Of a DNA stretch of 6,633 nucleotides, positions 5,888 through 6,633 are shown one piece after another (position 1 is the first letter of the stretch; each line of letters starts with the position of its first letter). Source of the stretch: CAZIWJ01 sp964542855 (GTDB lineage: Bacteria; Bacteroidota; Bacteroidia; Cytophagales; Cyclobacteriaceae); NCBI GenBank assembly GCA_964542855.1, contig CAZIWJ010000209.1, forward strand, positions 1-6,633, written 5' to 3'. The translations under genes and the position numbers were made by a program. Below the pieces are notes generated by a model. It had not been told where the DNA came from, ran no database searches, and was given only the letters and a program-made list of their open reading frames with translations.

Positions 5888-6633
5888 TACTGACCTCCCC
5901 TTGCCCGTACCCGTACCCGTAGCCCTTCGCTAAGGGTAGGCTGCCCTACAATTTCAAGTTCAAACAAGAACGGCACCGGTGGAATACCCGATAGTATGTA
6001 GGGATCACCGGATTCATCGGAAAACATACCCAGTTCGGCTGGATATGTTACATCCGAATTCGGCTGGTATCGGGCATCACGGCTACCCTGCGCGGCCGGA
6101 TCGAACAGATCGTTAACGTTGCTGGCACCGGATACGTCGCTTAATTCAAAATTATCGAGCTGGGTACAGGCGCATAAATTATCGATGCGGGTATTATCGG
6201 TATCTGGGTCAGCATCGCTGTCGCCGGAAAAATCGCCCTGGCTATCGGCACTGAGGAAAATATTATTACGGATACTGGAACGGGTTAAGGCGTGGTTAGA
6301 AACTGCGTTAGCTATAGTGTTAAACGAAACCGTAAGGTTGTCGCCGTTAATGGGCCCTTTGATGTAGTTATTCCGGATCAGGATATTCGATCCGTTGCTC
6401 TGGTAATCAATACCTTCGCGGGAAATATAATTGGCTAAAACGAACAGGTTCGACACGCCATTATTACTTACTATTATGCCGCTATCGAGGCGGTTGCGGC
6501 GCAAAACCACGTTGCTTACTTCAATTAGTACCTGCCCACTCACCCTGATGCTGCTTACCACGGTACCGGAAGCCCCGGAGGCAGCCAGGTCTTCCCGGGC
6601 CCGGTCGAGCTGCAAGTTACCAATAGAAGCACT
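5887..6633 (-). CDS. Right-handed beta-helix (parallel beta-helix) protein, C-terminal part, cut by window edge
   Basis: The frame is open to the right edge, so only the last 248 residues are visible and the true start lies outside. Repeated short strands with Asn ladders (VVLRRNRL, LFVLANYI, ILIRNNYI, LTVSFNTI, SSIRNNIF, about residues 42-126 of the fragment) indicate a parallel beta-helix of the kind found in pectate-lyase-like folds. An Asp-rich stretch follows (130-151, FSGDSDADPDTDN), then a region with PAELGMF and the tail SGIPPVPF, ending in LRVRVRARGGQ. I know this tail layout from Cytophagales beta-helix proteins whose next gene encodes a T9SS cargo, as here. There is no T9SS sorting domain at this C-terminus. 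A TTG at 6615 is not credible as a start because the frame continues past it. No enzymatic residues can be assigned. Confidence 0.78.
   Translation of the reverse strand, partial: SASIGNLQLDRAREDLAASGASGTVVSSIRVSGQVLIEVSNVVLRRNRLDSGIIVSNNGVSNLFVLANYISREGIDYQSNGSNILIRNNYIKGPINGDNLTVSFNTIANAVSNHALTRSSIRNNIFLSADSQGDFSGDSDADPDTDNTRIDNLCACTQLDNFELSDVSGASNVNDLFDPAAQGSRDARYQPNSDVTYPAELGMFSDESGDPYILSGIPPVPFLFELEIVGQPTLSEGLRVRVRARGGQ

Noticed and set aside
5887..6615. Treating the beta-helix gene as complete from TTG at 6615
   Set aside because: The frame stays open for six more codons to the window edge, no signal peptide follows the TTG, and the beta-helix is already under way, so the gene is truncated by the window.

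Overview
The window looks like chromosomal DNA from a Bacteroidota bacterium, probably of the Cytophagales type. A secreted protein carries a C-terminal Type IX secretion (T9SS) sorting domain, a lineage marker. It sits beside a right-handed beta-helix protein ending in a 'GIPPVP' tail that I associate with that group. Starts lack clear Shine-Dalgarno boxes and have A/T-rich upstream sequence, also usual there. Genus cannot be told from this window. All seven supported genes lie on the minus strand, so transcription runs from high to low coordinates.

Right part (4277-6633): the 3' end of a beta-helix surface or exported protein, cut by the window edge, overlaps by one base (TAATG) the start of a 536-residue T9SS cargo protein. 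That protein has a signal peptide, five tandem repeats of about 65 residues, an Ig-like domain and a T9SS sorting domain. The two genes look like a translationally coupled pair. A 377-bp stretch (3900-4276) without a convincing gene follows.

Left part (157-3899): a mobA-like nucleotidyltransferase gene, a 261-bp structured spacer, then cobU, cobT, cobS and cobC. CobU makes AdoCbi-GDP from cobinamide, CobT makes alpha-ribazole phosphate from a lower-ligand base (usually dimethylbenzimidazole), CobS joins the two, and CobC removes the phosphate. This is the complete nucleotide-loop assembly branch of cobalamin synthesis and salvage. No corrin-ring gene is visible. cobU-cobT are 13 bp apart, cobT-cobS overlap by 4 bp (ATGA) and cobS-cobC overlap by 16 bp, so the four form a compact operon.

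The least ordinary part is the spacer upstream of cobU (3030-3290). It holds an 11-bp perfect inverted repeat next to the mobA stop and a cluster of abutting, mutually exclusive hairpins. cobU itself has no ATG start and appears to begin at TTG. The spacer faintly resembles a cobalamin riboswitch, but not enough for me to call one. I see no CRISPR array, insertion sequence, tRNA or rRNA, and no clearly new multi-gene system.
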